Origin: JBFGCM01 sp041581135
GTDB taxonomy: Bacteria > Actinomycetota > Acidimicrobiia > Spongiisociales > UBA5794
Length of the DNA stretch: 36,769 nucleotides
NCBI GenBank assembly: GCA_041581135.1
Contig: JBFGCM010000025.1
Location: 1 to 36,769 of the forward strand
Direction: 5' to 3'
Shown here: positions 15,481-23,496 of the stretch, piece after piece
How the letters are laid out: each line of letters starts with the position of its first letter
Position numbering within the stretch: the stretch's first letter is position 1
Notes under the pieces: generated by a model
What the model saw: only the letters and a program-made list of their open reading frames with translations
Database searches by the model: none
Told to the model about the DNA's origin: nothing
Made by a program: the position numbers and the translations under genes

Positions 15481-16772
15481 GCGCGCTCCGTGTGCGAGAT
15501 CTGCGCCAGCAGGGCGAGCAACACGAGGTTGGCCATGAGCGACGATCCTCCGTAAGACATGAACGGCAGCGCGATGCCGGTCACCGGCAACAGCCGCATG
15601 ACCCCGGCCAGGATCAGGAGCGTCTGCACCGCGAGAACCAGCGTGAGGCCGGCGGCCAGCAGCTTGCGAAACAGATCCCGGCTGCGAAGGGCGATGCCGA
15701 AGCCGACGGTCACGAGTAGCGCGAATGCGGCGAGCACGGCGATCGAGCCGGCCAAGCCGGTCTCCTCGGCGACGGCGGCATATACGTAGTCGGTGGCGGC
15801 AGCCGGTATGAGGTCGGGCCGGCCCAAGCCGAGGCCCGACCCGGTGAGGCTGCCACTGCCGAAAGCAAAGAGCCCCTGGGCCACCTGGTACCCGATGTCG
15901 GTGAAGTCCTCGAAGGGGTGGAGCCACGCATCGACGCGGCGTTGCACGTGGCCGAATGCCCGGAACGCCACGAGTCCGCCCATGAGCACCAGGCCCCCGC
16001 CACCCACCAGGTAGATCGTTCGCCCGGTAGCGGCGTAGACGAGCGTGACGAACACGGCGAACAACAGCAGCGATGCCCCCAGGTCGCGCTGATACACCAG
16101 CACCCCGAAGCTGGCAGCCCAGGCCAGCAAGAGGGGGCCGATTTGGCGGGGTTCCGGCAAGGAGAGGGGTCCCAGCTTGCGCCGCATGTCAGCCAGCGAG
16201 CTGTGACGGTCGGCCAGGTAGGAGGCGAGGAAGACGACGAGCAGCAGCTTGGCGACTTCGCCGGGCTGGAACGAGAGGGTGCGGGTGCCGAAGGGAAGCT
16301 CTAGCCGCACCCACAGCCGGCTGCCATTGACCTCTGCGCCGTGCAGCGTCCACGAATCGGGGAGCAGCGGCAACAAGAGGAGAACCACGGCGCCGGCGAG
16401 GAACAAGTACCGGTACCGGCGCAACACGTCGACGCCTTGGTCACGCAGCAGGAACAGCACCAGCGAGGCAACGGCGGCTGCAACGAGGAGCGACCAGCGG
16501 TGCAGTACCGCCAGCTCCGGATCGATGCGATAGACCGCAGAGAAGCCGAGGGCGTTGAGGAAGGCTGCCAGCGGGAACAGGTACGGGCTCGCCGCCGGCG
16601 TCCACCGTCGCAGACTCATGTGAATCGCGCCGTAGGCGGCGGCGAATGCCAAGAAGGTGAGCACGACCTGGGCATCGAGGCCGCTGCCCTGGGTGAAGTT
16701 GACCAGGGCCACGCCCATCGCGGCCAAGCCGGCGGCAGATCCGAGCAGAGCGAGTTCGGTGGTCCTGGTCAT
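15477..16772 (-). CDS. rodA: FtsW/RodA/SpoVE-family glycosyltransferase
   Basis: This 431-residue polytopic protein has about ten to twelve membrane segments and SEDS-family signatures: 'SLSFQPGEVAKLLLVVFLASYL', 'LVYQRDLGASLLLFAVFV', 'GYQVAQGLFAFGSGSLTGSGLGLG' and 'GIALPFMSYGGSSLMANLVLLALLAQ'. SEDS proteins polymerise lipid II glycan strands together with a class B penicillin-binding protein, here the overlapping pbpA. The start ATG lies 50 bp after the pstP stop. Placement in the fha-pstP-pbpA-pknB operon favours the RodA (elongation) role over FtsW. Confidence 0.92.
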   Translation of the reverse strand: MTRTTELALLGSAAGLAAMGVALVNFTQGSGLDAQVVLTFLAFAAAYGAIHMSLRRWTPAASPYLFPLAAFLNALGFSAVYRIDPELAVLHRWSLLVAAAVASLVLFLLRDQGVDVLRRYRYLFLAGAVVLLLLPLLPDSWTLHGAEVNGSRLWVRLELPFGTRTLSFQPGEVAKLLLVVFLASYLADRHSSLADMRRKLGPLSLPEPRQIGPLLLAWAASFGVLVYQRDLGASLLLFAVFVTLVYAATGRTIYLVGGGGLVLMGGLVAFRAFGHVQRRVDAWLHPFEDFTDIGYQVAQGLFAFGSGSLTGSGLGLGRPDLIPAAATDYVYAAVAEETGLAGSIAVLAAFALLVTVGFGIALRSRDLFRKLLAAGLTLVLAVQTLLILAGVMRLLPVTGIALPFMSYGGSSLMANLVLLALLAQISHTERA

Positions 16773-16822
16773 GCGTTCCCGTTCATGTGCAACGACCGGC
16801 GCGCCGGGAAGGTTTCAGCCGG

Positions 16823-17533
16823 TCACGGACGTACTTCGACGACCACGACTGAGGTGTTGTCCAGACCTCCGGCCCGATTGGCCGCTTCGATGAGCGTCCA
16901 GACGGCGTCCTCCGGTGTCTCGGACGCGCCGAGAAGGCGACCAATCGCGTTGTCATCGAGCATGTCGGTGAGCCCGTCGGAGCAGAGCAGGATACGGTCG
17001 CCGACCTCGACGCGGTCCTCGATATGCTCGATCTCGATGCCGAATGCCGTGCCGACCGCGCGAGTAAGGAAGTGGCGCTTGGGATGGCGCACGGCCTCGT
17101 CGGCGGTGATCCGGCCCGCTTCCAACAGCTCGGCAACGAAGGTGTGGTCGCTGGTCAGCTGGCTCAACTCGCCGTCGCGCAACCGGTAGATACGGCTGTC
17201 ACCCACGTGCCCGATGTCGAGCGAGCCGTCGCTACCGAAACTGGCCAGGGACATCGTGGTGCCCATGCCGGCGAGGCTGGGATCGTCCTCGACGGCCGAG
17301 ACGACCGCGTCGTTGGCGGCGACCAGACGTTCCACAGGGCCTTCGTCGGCGTCGATGGCCGCGTCGATGGCGACACGGCTGGCGACCTCACCTCCGACGT
17401 GGCCGCCCATCCCGTCGGCCACCGCAACGGTGACCGGACCGGGACCCGAGCCGCCGGCATCGGGGTACACCGTGTCTTCGTTGTGGTCTCGGACCAGGCC
17501 GACGTCGCTCCCGGCCGCCCACACGTACTTCAT
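16823..17533 (-). CDS. pstP: PP2C-family Ser/Thr protein phosphatase
   Basis: The 236-residue product has all the PP2C metal-site motifs: 'RDHNEDT', 'VADGMGGHVGGEVAS', 'GHVGDSRIYRLRDGEL', 'LCSDGLTDML' and 'DNTSVVVVEV'. It reverses PknB phosphorylation. Unlike mycobacterial PstP it ends after the catalytic domain, with no membrane segment or extracellular region, so it is probably soluble. The start overlaps the fhaB stop by 4 bp (ATGA). Confidence 0.93.
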   Translation of the reverse strand: MKYVWAAGSDVGLVRDHNEDTVYPDAGGSGPGPVTVAVADGMGGHVGGEVASRVAIDAAIDADEGPVERLVAANDAVVSAVEDDPSLAGMGTTMSLASFGSDGSLDIGHVGDSRIYRLRDGELSQLTSDHTFVAELLEAGRITADEAVRHPKRHFLTRAVGTAFGIEIEHIEDRVEVGDRILLCSDGLTDMLDDNAIGRLLGASETPEDAVWTLIEAANRAGGLDNTSVVVVEVRP

Positions 17534-17946
17534 CGCACCTCGAGAATCGTCTTGCCGATCTGCACCGCGTCGCCCTTCGCCAACGCCAGGGGCACCGTGA
17601 CCCGCCGACCATTGACGTACGTACCGTTCGTGCTGCCCAGGTCGTGCAACGTCACGTGACCGTCCTGCACACCGAACCGCAGGTGTAAGTCGGAAGCATA
17701 CGGGTCGTCGATGACGATGTCTGCGTCGCTGCTTCGTCCCACCACCAGCGGCCGCGCCAGGTCGAATCGCTTCCCGGCCAGGTTGTCCGACTTCACCACG
17801 ACGACCTCTTCCACTCTGTCCCCGGCGGCGCGGCCGGCGCGGCTGGTACCGATGTGGGTGGAGATCGCTCTGGTGACTTGCCAGAGGAACAGGTAGATCA
17901 GCGCCAGGAAGATGATCTTGAGGATGTTGAGGAACAGGGCGGGCAC
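17530..17946 (-). CDS. fhaB: Membrane-anchored FHA-domain protein (FhaB/FipA type)
   Basis: The product is 138 residues, from a GTG with a strong AGGAGGG site. A membrane helix at about 4-23 precedes a short linker and a C-terminal FHA domain (about 60-138) with 'LVVGRSSDADIVIDDPYASDLHLRF' and 'LHDLGSTNGTYVNGRRV', the phosphothreonine-binding fold. In mycobacteria the matching protein is phosphorylated by PknB and helps divisome assembly. It sits 9 bp after fhaA and overlaps pstP. Confidence 0.9.
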   Translation of the reverse strand: MPALFLNILKIIFLALIYLFLWQVTRAISTHIGTSRAGRAAGDRVEEVVVVKSDNLAGKRFDLARPLVVGRSSDADIVIDDPYASDLHLRFGVQDGHVTLHDLGSTNGTYVNGRRVTVPLALAKGDAVQIGKTILEVR

Positions 17947-17955
17947 ACAGCCCTC

Positions 17956-18618
17956 CTAGCTCGCCCGAGTCGCCGGACGGTAAGTGAGTGTCGTATCTCC
18001 GAAGGTTAGGACCTTGCCGTCGGTGAGCTCGGCAGGACCTTCGATCGGTTGCCCGTCCACTCGGGTTCCGTTGGCGGATCCGAGGTCGACGACCCACGCT
18101 CGGCCCGCCTCGCGCCACATCAGTGCGTGGCGGCGGGAAGTAGCGGCGCCCGTGATACGGATGTCTGCAGCGGGGTCGCGACCCACGACGGCGCGGTTGG
18201 GGCACACGTCGAATGTGCGCGCCGACCCTACGAGGCGGCCCCACGGGGGAATCGGCCCGACCACGGTCGCCACTGTGACCTCCCCTCCGGCGGCGACTCC
18301 CGCTTCGACCGTCACTCGCACCCGAACCGGCCCTTCGAGGCGCCATCCCCGCTCGGCTGCCGTGGCGGCAACGGCGTGCTCGAGCTCCGCCAGGACGGCC
18401 CGCTCGATGCTGCCGGCTTCGAGCTCGCTCGGGCCGATACGGATCTCGTAGTCGTTGGGGATTGCCGGTCCGGCGGGGCCTTCGACCACTGCGAGATCGG
18501 CCTCTCTGACCAGGCGGTTTGCCAGGTCGACCGGGTGCATCTTGCCGCGAAACAGCGTTGCCGAGATCCCTTCGACGAGACGTTCGAGGCGGCGTTCGAG
18601 GTTGCGGGCGATGCTCAC
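17956..18618 (-). CDS. fhaA: DUF3662-FHA protein (FhaA type)
   Basis: The protein is 220 residues. The N-terminal DUF3662 domain ('NLERRLERLVEGISATLFRGKMHPVDLANRLVREAD', about 1-115) is followed directly by an FHA domain (about 135-215) with 'AVVGRDPAADIRITGAATSRRHALM' and 'VVDLGSANGTRVDGQPI'. The long disordered linker of mycobacterial FhaA is missing, so it is less than half that length. The FHA domain reads threonine phosphorylation by PknB, and in mycobacteria this protein inhibits late peptidoglycan synthesis through MviN. It is the first gene of the operon; a TACAAT box ends 8 nt before the GTG start. Confidence 0.9.
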   Translation of the reverse strand: MSIARNLERRLERLVEGISATLFRGKMHPVDLANRLVREADLAVVEGPAGPAIPNDYEIRIGPSELEAGSIERAVLAELEHAVAATAAERGWRLEGPVRVRVTVEAGVAAGGEVTVATVVGPIPPWGRLVGSARTFDVCPNRAVVGRDPAADIRITGAATSRRHALMWREAGRAWVVDLGSANGTRVDGQPIEGPAELTDGKVLTFGDTTLTYRPATRAS

Positions 18619-18626
18619 GAGCGTGA

Positions 18627-18632
18627 ATTGTA
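18627..18632 (-). promoter_or_regulatory. -10 box (TACAAT) of the fhaA-mutY operon
   Basis: TACAAT ends 8 nt before the GTG of fhaA, and there is no Shine-Dalgarno. It probably drives the whole fhaA-fhaB-pstP-rodA-pbpA unit as a leaderless message. Confidence 0.5.
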
Positions 18633-18674
18633 CGAATCGAGGGAGCTACCGGATCCCGGCGGGGTTTGGCAGCT

Positions 18675-18861
18675 TCAGCTCTCGAGGGACCGCACCAGCT
18701 GCACGACGCCCACTTCGACCGGGTCTGGGATGCCCTTCAACGCCAGCGTCCGCCACTCGTCGATGTGGACCGGCTCGGTGATGGTCCATCTTCTGACCAC
18801 CGGAGAGCAGCAGCCGCCACATGTCGGTGTGGTCGGTCGAGTCCATCGGTGCGCCCATCAC
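18675..18861 (-). pseudogene. Remnant of a class III nucleotide cyclase C-terminus (tentative)
   Basis: On the minus strand, ending at a TGA at 18675-18677, one frame reads 'SPVVRRWTITEPVHIDEWRTLALKGIPDPVEVGVVQLV', which resembles the end of adenylate/guanylate cyclase domains ('...LKGVAEPV...V'). No catalytic core precedes it. The only nearby start codon (18861) is in a different frame that stays open only by chance. This is most of what the 344-bp gap between fhaA and tRNA-Leu holds. Confidence 0.4.
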
Positions 18862-18962
18862 CTGCGGACTTCAAGCGTACGCGCCGGATCAGGGTCGGAA
18901 CAGGCCCCGGCGCACGTCGGAAGATCCACGGATCGTCGCCCGTGGTACCCTTTCGCACGCCC

Positions 18963-19046
<84 letters not shown>

Positions 19047-19048
19047 CG

Positions 19049-20047
19049 ATGGCCTACCCCCTGACCAGTAACCGTCGGGCGCGCCGTGGACGCCGTCTCT
19101 GGCTCTTCCTGCTCCTCGCCGTGACCATCGGCATGATTGCCATTGCCATCGGCATGCGCAGTGAACGCCGACAGGTGGCGGCGTATCTCGACATGGCCAA
19201 ACAGGTGGCCGAATCCGAACAGGAGATGAGCATCGCACTGGGCGAGCTATTCCGTTCCCTCGGCAATCTCGATCGCCCCGACATCTTGGATCGGTTGGTC
19301 GAACTCGATCAGCGCGGCGCCGACATACGCGCTCAGCTGAGGGAGGCCGAGGTGCCCGGCCCGGTGTCAGAGGTCCACGGTTTCCTCACGGTGGCCGCCT
19401 CGGCGTGGGGCGATGCGGTCGCCGCGCTCGACGAAGCGTTCGTGATGAGTCTCGACGAGCCGGAGGAGCGGGAAGGGCCGGACATGTTCGATGCCGCGTT
19501 CGAGCTACTCGAGGTGGGCGATCGCGCCTATTTGGGTTTTGAGGCCGCAATTGCCAAGCTCGATCCCGAAACGGTCACCTACACCTACCCGGACGTCAGG
19601 TACGTGGCAGACGACACTGAATTCGTGTACCAAACCAACTACGTCACCGGCCGACTGTCGGGGCTCGTGGCCCTCAGTGAGCGCCACGACATCACCGTTG
19701 CCGGTGCGATGAGCCCCGAGCCGGTGGGAGAGCGCAATGGGTTCCCGGTGATTCCCTTCACCGAGACCGTCTCCATCCAGGCTGTGATCACCAACACGGG
19801 CAACGAGACCGAGACCCAGGTGCCGGTGATCCTGGAGCTCACCACGATCAGCGGCGACGATCTGATCGTCGAGCAATCCATGGTCGAGATGCTCGAACCC
19901 GATGCCGCCACCACACTGACGTTCAGCGACATCGCCGTGGCGCCGGGCGTGATCTACGAAGTGGTGGTGCGTGCTCAGCTCGCCGGCGACGCCGACATCG
20001 CCAACGACAGTTGGAACCAGCCGTTCATCGTCAACGACCCGTCGTGA
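19049..20047 (+). CDS. Membrane-anchored extracytoplasmic protein starting directly after tRNA-Leu
   Basis: The product is 332 residues. The N-terminus 'MAYPLTSNRRARRGRR' is strongly positive, followed by a membrane helix (about 17-36), a helical region (about 40-150) and a C-terminal beta-sandwich (about 215-330) whose 'TVSIQAVITNTGNETETQVPVILELTT' resembles CARDB-like domains, suggesting an outward-facing adhesion or scaffold protein. The start is favoured because the positive-inside N-terminus is intact. It lies 2 nt after the tRNA 3' end with no ribosome binding site, so the message may be generated by tRNA 3' processing. The next gene (DUF4446) begins 2 nt after its stop. The function is unknown. 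Confidence 0.72.
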   Translation: MAYPLTSNRRARRGRRLWLFLLLAVTIGMIAIAIGMRSERRQVAAYLDMAKQVAESEQEMSIALGELFRSLGNLDRPDILDRLVELDQRGADIRAQLREAEVPGPVSEVHGFLTVAASAWGDAVAALDEAFVMSLDEPEEREGPDMFDAAFELLEVGDRAYLGFEAAIAKLDPETVTYTYPDVRYVADDTEFVYQTNYVTGRLSGLVALSERHDITVAGAMSPEPVGERNGFPVIPFTETVSIQAVITNTGNETETQVPVILELTTISGDDLIVEQSMVEMLEPDAATTLTFSDIAVAPGVIYEVVVRAQLAGDADIANDSWNQPFIVNDPS

Positions 20048-20048
20048 C

Positions 20049-20498
20049 ATGGACCTCGCTGCGCTGATCCTCGCCGCCGTCGCCCTCGTTGTCGCCCTCG
20101 CGGTCGGCGTACAACTCGTCCAGGTGCGTCGCCGCGTATCGATCGTGCCGGAAGACGGCGGGGTGTATGAGTCGCTGCGCCAGATCGACGACGCGTTGCG
20201 CGTGGTCGAAGATCAGGTCGACGACCTCATGCCCAGAGTGGACAGCGTGGAGCGTCGCCTGCCCGTTGCCATCAGCCGAACCGGAGTGGTGGCGTACGAC
20301 GCCTTCGACGACATCGCCGGTCGCCTGTCCCGGTCGGTTGCGCTGCTCAACGAATACGGCGACGGCTTCGTGATCAGCCTGCTGGTGGGTCGCGACGAAA
20401 CCCGTTTCTTCACCAAACAGGTTCGAGCCCGCAACGGCTCGGAGCCGCTATCGCCAGAGGAAGAGGCCGCCATAGGCCAAGCGATGGCCACCGGTTAG
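20049..20498 (+). CDS. DUF4446 family protein
   Basis: The 149-residue product has an N-terminal membrane helix (about 3-22), a coiled-coil stretch ('YESLRQIDDALRVVEDQVDDLMPRVDSVERRLP') and the conserved DUF4446 core 'GVVAYDAFDDIAGRLSRSVALLNEYGDGFVISLLVGRDETRFFTKQV'. DUF4446 proteins are common in Gram-positives and often sit beside serS or tRNA genes, with no known activity. It is probably co-transcribed with the preceding membrane protein. Its stop codon is part of a TAGCAT box ahead of serS. Confidence 0.88.
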   Translation: MDLAALILAAVALVVALAVGVQLVQVRRRVSIVPEDGGVYESLRQIDDALRVVEDQVDDLMPRVDSVERRLPVAISRTGVVAYDAFDDIAGRLSRSVALLNEYGDGFVISLLVGRDETRFFTKQVRARNGSEPLSPEEEAAIGQAMATG

Positions 20499-20501
20499 CA
20501 T
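20496..20501 (+). promoter_or_regulatory. -10-like box (TAGCAT) before serS
   Basis: TAGCAT includes the TAG stop of the DUF4446 gene and ends 6 nt before the serS ATG, with no Shine-Dalgarno. It fits a leaderless serS transcript. Confidence 0.42.
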
Positions 20502-20507
20502 CCGCAG

Positions 20508-21767
20508 ATGCTCGACGTCGCACTCCTCCGCAACCAGCCCGACGTGCTGGCCGCCGGCATGGCTCGCCGCGGCGTGGACGTGGACATCGCGGCGCTGACC
20601 GCACTCGACGAGCGTCGCCGTGCGGTGCGAGCCGAGGCCGAGTCCCAACGCGCCGAGCAGCGCGAGGCCGGCAAGGCCATCGCCAAGCTGGAGGGTGCCG
20701 AGAAGGAGGCGGCCATCGCACGAGTTGCCGGGCTGGCCGAGGCCTACAAGGCCAACCTGGAGCAGGCCGACGAGCTGGACGCCGAGTTCGAGGTGGCGTG
20801 GATCCCACTGCCCAATGTCCCCGATTCCACTGCAGCCGACGGCATGACCGAAGAGGACGCGCTCGAGATCAAGCGATGGGGCGACATCCCCGATTTCGAC
20901 TTCGAGCCCCGGGACCACCTGGAGCTGGGCGAGGCCGAAGACCTGGTCGACGTGGAGCGTGCCGCCAAGGTGTCCGGCACGCGGTTCGGCTTTCTCAAGG
21001 GTGAGCTCGTGGTGCTGCAGCTGGCCCTGGAGCGCTGGGCACTCGACATGCTCATGCCCGAGGGATTCCGTCCCGTCGTTCCACCGGTGCTCGTCCGGGA
21101 GCAGGCGCTCTTCGGCACCGGTTTCTTCCCCGGTGACCGGGAGCAGGTGTACGAGATCGGAGCCGACGAGCTGTTCCTGGTGGGCACCTCGGAGGTGTCC
21201 TTGGCCGCCATGCACCTCGACGAGATCTTCAACGCCGAAGAGCTTCCGACGCGGTATGTCGGCGTGTCACCGTGCTTCCGACGCGAGGCCGGCACGTACG
21301 GCAAGGACACCCGCGGCATATTTCGGGTGCACCAGTTCGACAAGGTGGAGATGTTCAGCTTCTGCCACCCCGACACCAGCCGGGACGAGCACGACTTCCT
21401 CCTCTCCCAGGAGGAGCGGATTGTCCAGGCGCTCGAGCTTCCGTACCGCGTGGTCAACGTCGCCGCCGGTGACCTGGGCTCGTCGGCCGCCAAGAAGTAC
21501 GACATCGAGGCCTGGTTCCCGGGTCAGAGCGCCTATCGCGAGATCACGTCGACGTCGAACACCACCGACTATCAGTCGCGGCGCCTGAAGATCCGCTTCA
21601 AAGGTGATGACGGCAACCGATTGGTGCACACCCTCAACGGCACTGCCATCGCCATCGGCCGGGTGCTGATCGCGCTCATGGAGAACCACCAACAACCCGA
21701 CGGCTCCATTCGCGTGCCGGAGGCGCTCGTGCCGTACACGGGCTTCACCGCGTTCCCCGCCGGCTGA
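20508..21767 (+). CDS. serS: Seryl-tRNA synthetase
   Basis: The 419-residue product has the N-terminal helical arm (about 30-100, Glu/Ala/Arg-rich antiparallel coiled coil) that grips the long variable arm of tRNA-Ser. The class II catalytic core follows: motif 1 near 'RPVVPPVLVREQALFGTGFFP', motif 2 'CFRREAGTYGKDTRGIFRVHQFDKVEMF' and motif 3 'NGTAIAIGRVLIALMENHQ'. It charges tRNA-Ser and also tRNA-Sec with serine, the first step of selenocysteine synthesis, which matters here because of the SelW selenoprotein. Length and motifs are normal. Confidence 0.97.
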   Translation: MLDVALLRNQPDVLAAGMARRGVDVDIAALTALDERRRAVRAEAESQRAEQREAGKAIAKLEGAEKEAAIARVAGLAEAYKANLEQADELDAEFEVAWIPLPNVPDSTAADGMTEEDALEIKRWGDIPDFDFEPRDHLELGEAEDLVDVERAAKVSGTRFGFLKGELVVLQLALERWALDMLMPEGFRPVVPPVLVREQALFGTGFFPGDREQVYEIGADELFLVGTSEVSLAAMHLDEIFNAEELPTRYVGVSPCFRREAGTYGKDTRGIFRVHQFDKVEMFSFCHPDTSRDEHDFLLSQEERIVQALELPYRVVNVAAGDLGSSAAKKYDIEAWFPGQSAYREITSTSNTTDYQSRRLKIRFKGDDGNRLVHTLNGTAIAIGRVLIALMENHQQPDGSIRVPEALVPYTGFTAFPAG

Positions 21768-21791
21768 TCCACCCCGAGTGAGCGACGGCCG

Positions 21792-22415
21792 GTGAGCAAC
21801 GGCACCGTCTTCCGGGACATCGCCTCTACCTACGATCGGCTCAACATGGTCCTGTCGTTGGGCCGGGACCAGGCGTGGCGCCGGAGCGCCGCCCAGTACC
21901 TACCCGTGGGCCGCGTGCTGGACCTCGGGGCGGGCACCGGGGCGGCAATGCCGGTGCTCGAGGGGCTCGACGTCGTCGCGCTCGACCCGAGTGCTGAGAT
22001 GATGGCGCGCAATCCGGCGCCACACCGTGTCGTCGCGGTGGGCGAGCGGCTGCCGTTCGGCGATGGCACATTCGATGGCGTCTTCTCGGCGTATGTGTTC
22101 CGCAACCTCGATTCGGTGGAGAGGACGATGGCCGAGGTGGCGCGGGTGCTGCGTCCCGGCGGCGTCGCCGCCATCGTGGACCTGGCGCGGCCTGTGGGAA
22201 GGCTGGCGGCGCGGCTGCACCGGGCAGGAACCTCGGTGTTGCTGCCTCTGGCAGGCGCCACCGTGGGCGCGCGTGACGAGTATCGCTACCTGCACGAGAG
22301 TCTCGACAAGCTGCCGTCCCCCGAGATCATGTTCGCCGGCGGGCCGCTTCTGCTCGACAAGCTGTGGCGAATGGGACCGCTCGGCTTCGTCTACGGGGCG
22401 GTGCTGGTCAACTAG
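21792..22415 (+). CDS. UbiE/MenG-type class I SAM methyltransferase
   Basis: The 207-residue product from a GTG has 'VFRDIASTYDRLNMVLSLGRDQAWRR', the N-terminal signature of demethylmenaquinone/ubiquinone methyltransferases, the SAM loop 'VLDLGAGTGAAM', 'VVALDPSAEMM', 'GERLPFGDGTFDGVFSAYVFRNLDSVERTMAEVARVLRPGG' and the C-terminal 'DEYRYLHESLDKLPSPE'. The expected role is the last methylation of menaquinone at the membrane. It is slightly short for MenG (about 230), and no other men gene is nearby, so a related methyltransferase is possible. It follows serS by 24 bp. Confidence 0.8.
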   Translation: MSNGTVFRDIASTYDRLNMVLSLGRDQAWRRSAAQYLPVGRVLDLGAGTGAAMPVLEGLDVVALDPSAEMMARNPAPHRVVAVGERLPFGDGTFDGVFSAYVFRNLDSVERTMAEVARVLRPGGVAAIVDLARPVGRLAARLHRAGTSVLLPLAGATVGARDEYRYLHESLDKLPSPEIMFAGGPLLLDKLWRMGPLGFVYGAVLVN

Positions 22416-22551
22416 GGCGCCACAGAACGACCCGACCACGCCGCAGCGGATGAGGTGAGTCAGCCAGTGGTCGGTGCCGGCGGGTAGACCCAGCACGATC
22501 GTCCTGGGTCGATCGCGGTCGCTTTACAACTTCTCCAGTTGAGCAGCCATC

Positions 22552-23496
22552 ATGCCGACACTCATGACCTGGATCGACGCGGGAGTGCGTTCGATGGGCA
22601 GTTGCAGATGGGTGGAGACGCGCCGCGTGCTCCTCGCGCTCGTGGTGGCTCTCTTCGCGGGCGCGTGCTCGAGTTCGTCTGCGGCCACCGACGAGCCGCT
22701 CGCCGACGGCGTGCTCCAGCTCGGCGTCCTTCCCGACGACGAGCCGGATGCGCTGGAGGCTCGCTACCGGCCGCTGGCTGATCACCTGCAATACGAGCTC
22801 GGCGTCGATGTGACGTTGGTCGTCCCCAGCTCGTACGCGGATCTCACCGACGAGTTCGCTCGCCGGTCGGTGGACATAGCGGTGTTCGGGGCGGTGAGCT
22901 TCTTGCTGGCCCAGGATGAGTCGGGCGCGGAGCCTCTCGCCATGCGTGACATCGACGCTCGCTTCTTCACCGCCTTCATAGCCCGAGCCGACGAAGAGGG
23001 AGTCGCGGTGAGCGACTTTGGCGGTCGTCGACTGGCGTTCGGATCCGACTTGTCCACCAGCGGTCACCTGATGCCCCGCTTCTTCCTGGGTGAGGTGTTC
23101 GCAATGGAGCCCGAAGTGGACTTCTCTGACGTCATCTACACGGGAACTCACGACGCCACGGTCGCCGCCGTACTCGATGGAAGCGCTGATCTGGGGGCTG
23201 TCAACAAGCAGGTGTTCGACGACATGCTTCGCACCGGTCGTCTCTCGGCCGATGACCTACGGGTCGTGTGGATCACACCGCCGTATGTCGACTACGTCTG
23301 GGCCGTGCAGCCGGCGCTCGAGGAGGCCGTGCGGACCGACATCTTGAACACGCTGCTCCAGCTCACGGCCAGCACTCCCGTAGGCCAGGAGATCCTCACA
23401 CCACTCGGAGGGAGGGGGTTCATTCCGGCGACCCCCGAGGACTTCGCTCAGCTACGCAAGATCGCGAACGAGGTCGGCATTCTGGAGAACGCGTGA
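22552..23496 (+). CDS. PhnD-like substrate-binding lipoprotein
   Basis: From ATG 22552 the product is 314 residues; starts at ATG 22594 or GTG 22612 would give a more usual signal peptide. 'VLLALVVALFAGAC' is a lipoprotein signal with Cys as the modification site, followed by a Ser-rich linker. The body is a periplasmic-binding fold of the PhnD/SsuA type: 'LQLGVLPDDEPDALEARYRPLADHLQYELGVDV', 'RSVDIAVFGAVSFL', 'RRLAFGSDLSTSGHLMPRFF' and 'GSADLGAVNKQVFD'. Such proteins bind phosphonate, phosphite or related anions. No ABC permease or ATPase is adjacent; instead the stop overlaps a histidine kinase start (GTGA), so it probably acts as the sensor's ligand-binding partner. Confidence 0.82.
   Translation: MPTLMTWIDAGVRSMGSCRWVETRRVLLALVVALFAGACSSSSAATDEPLADGVLQLGVLPDDEPDALEARYRPLADHLQYELGVDVTLVVPSSYADLTDEFARRSVDIAVFGAVSFLLAQDESGAEPLAMRDIDARFFTAFIARADEEGVAVSDFGGRRLAFGSDLSTSGHLMPRFFLGEVFAMEPEVDFSDVIYTGTHDATVAAVLDGSADLGAVNKQVFDDMLRTGRLSADDLRVVWITPPYVDYVWAVQPALEEAVRTDILNTLLQLTASTPVGQEILTPLGGRGFIPATPEDFAQLRKIANEVGILENA

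Noticed and set aside
22490..22520. Hairpin (ACCCAG / CTGGGT) between the methyltransferase and PhnD-like genes
   Set aside because: The stem is interrupted and lacks a tail; not convincing as a terminator.
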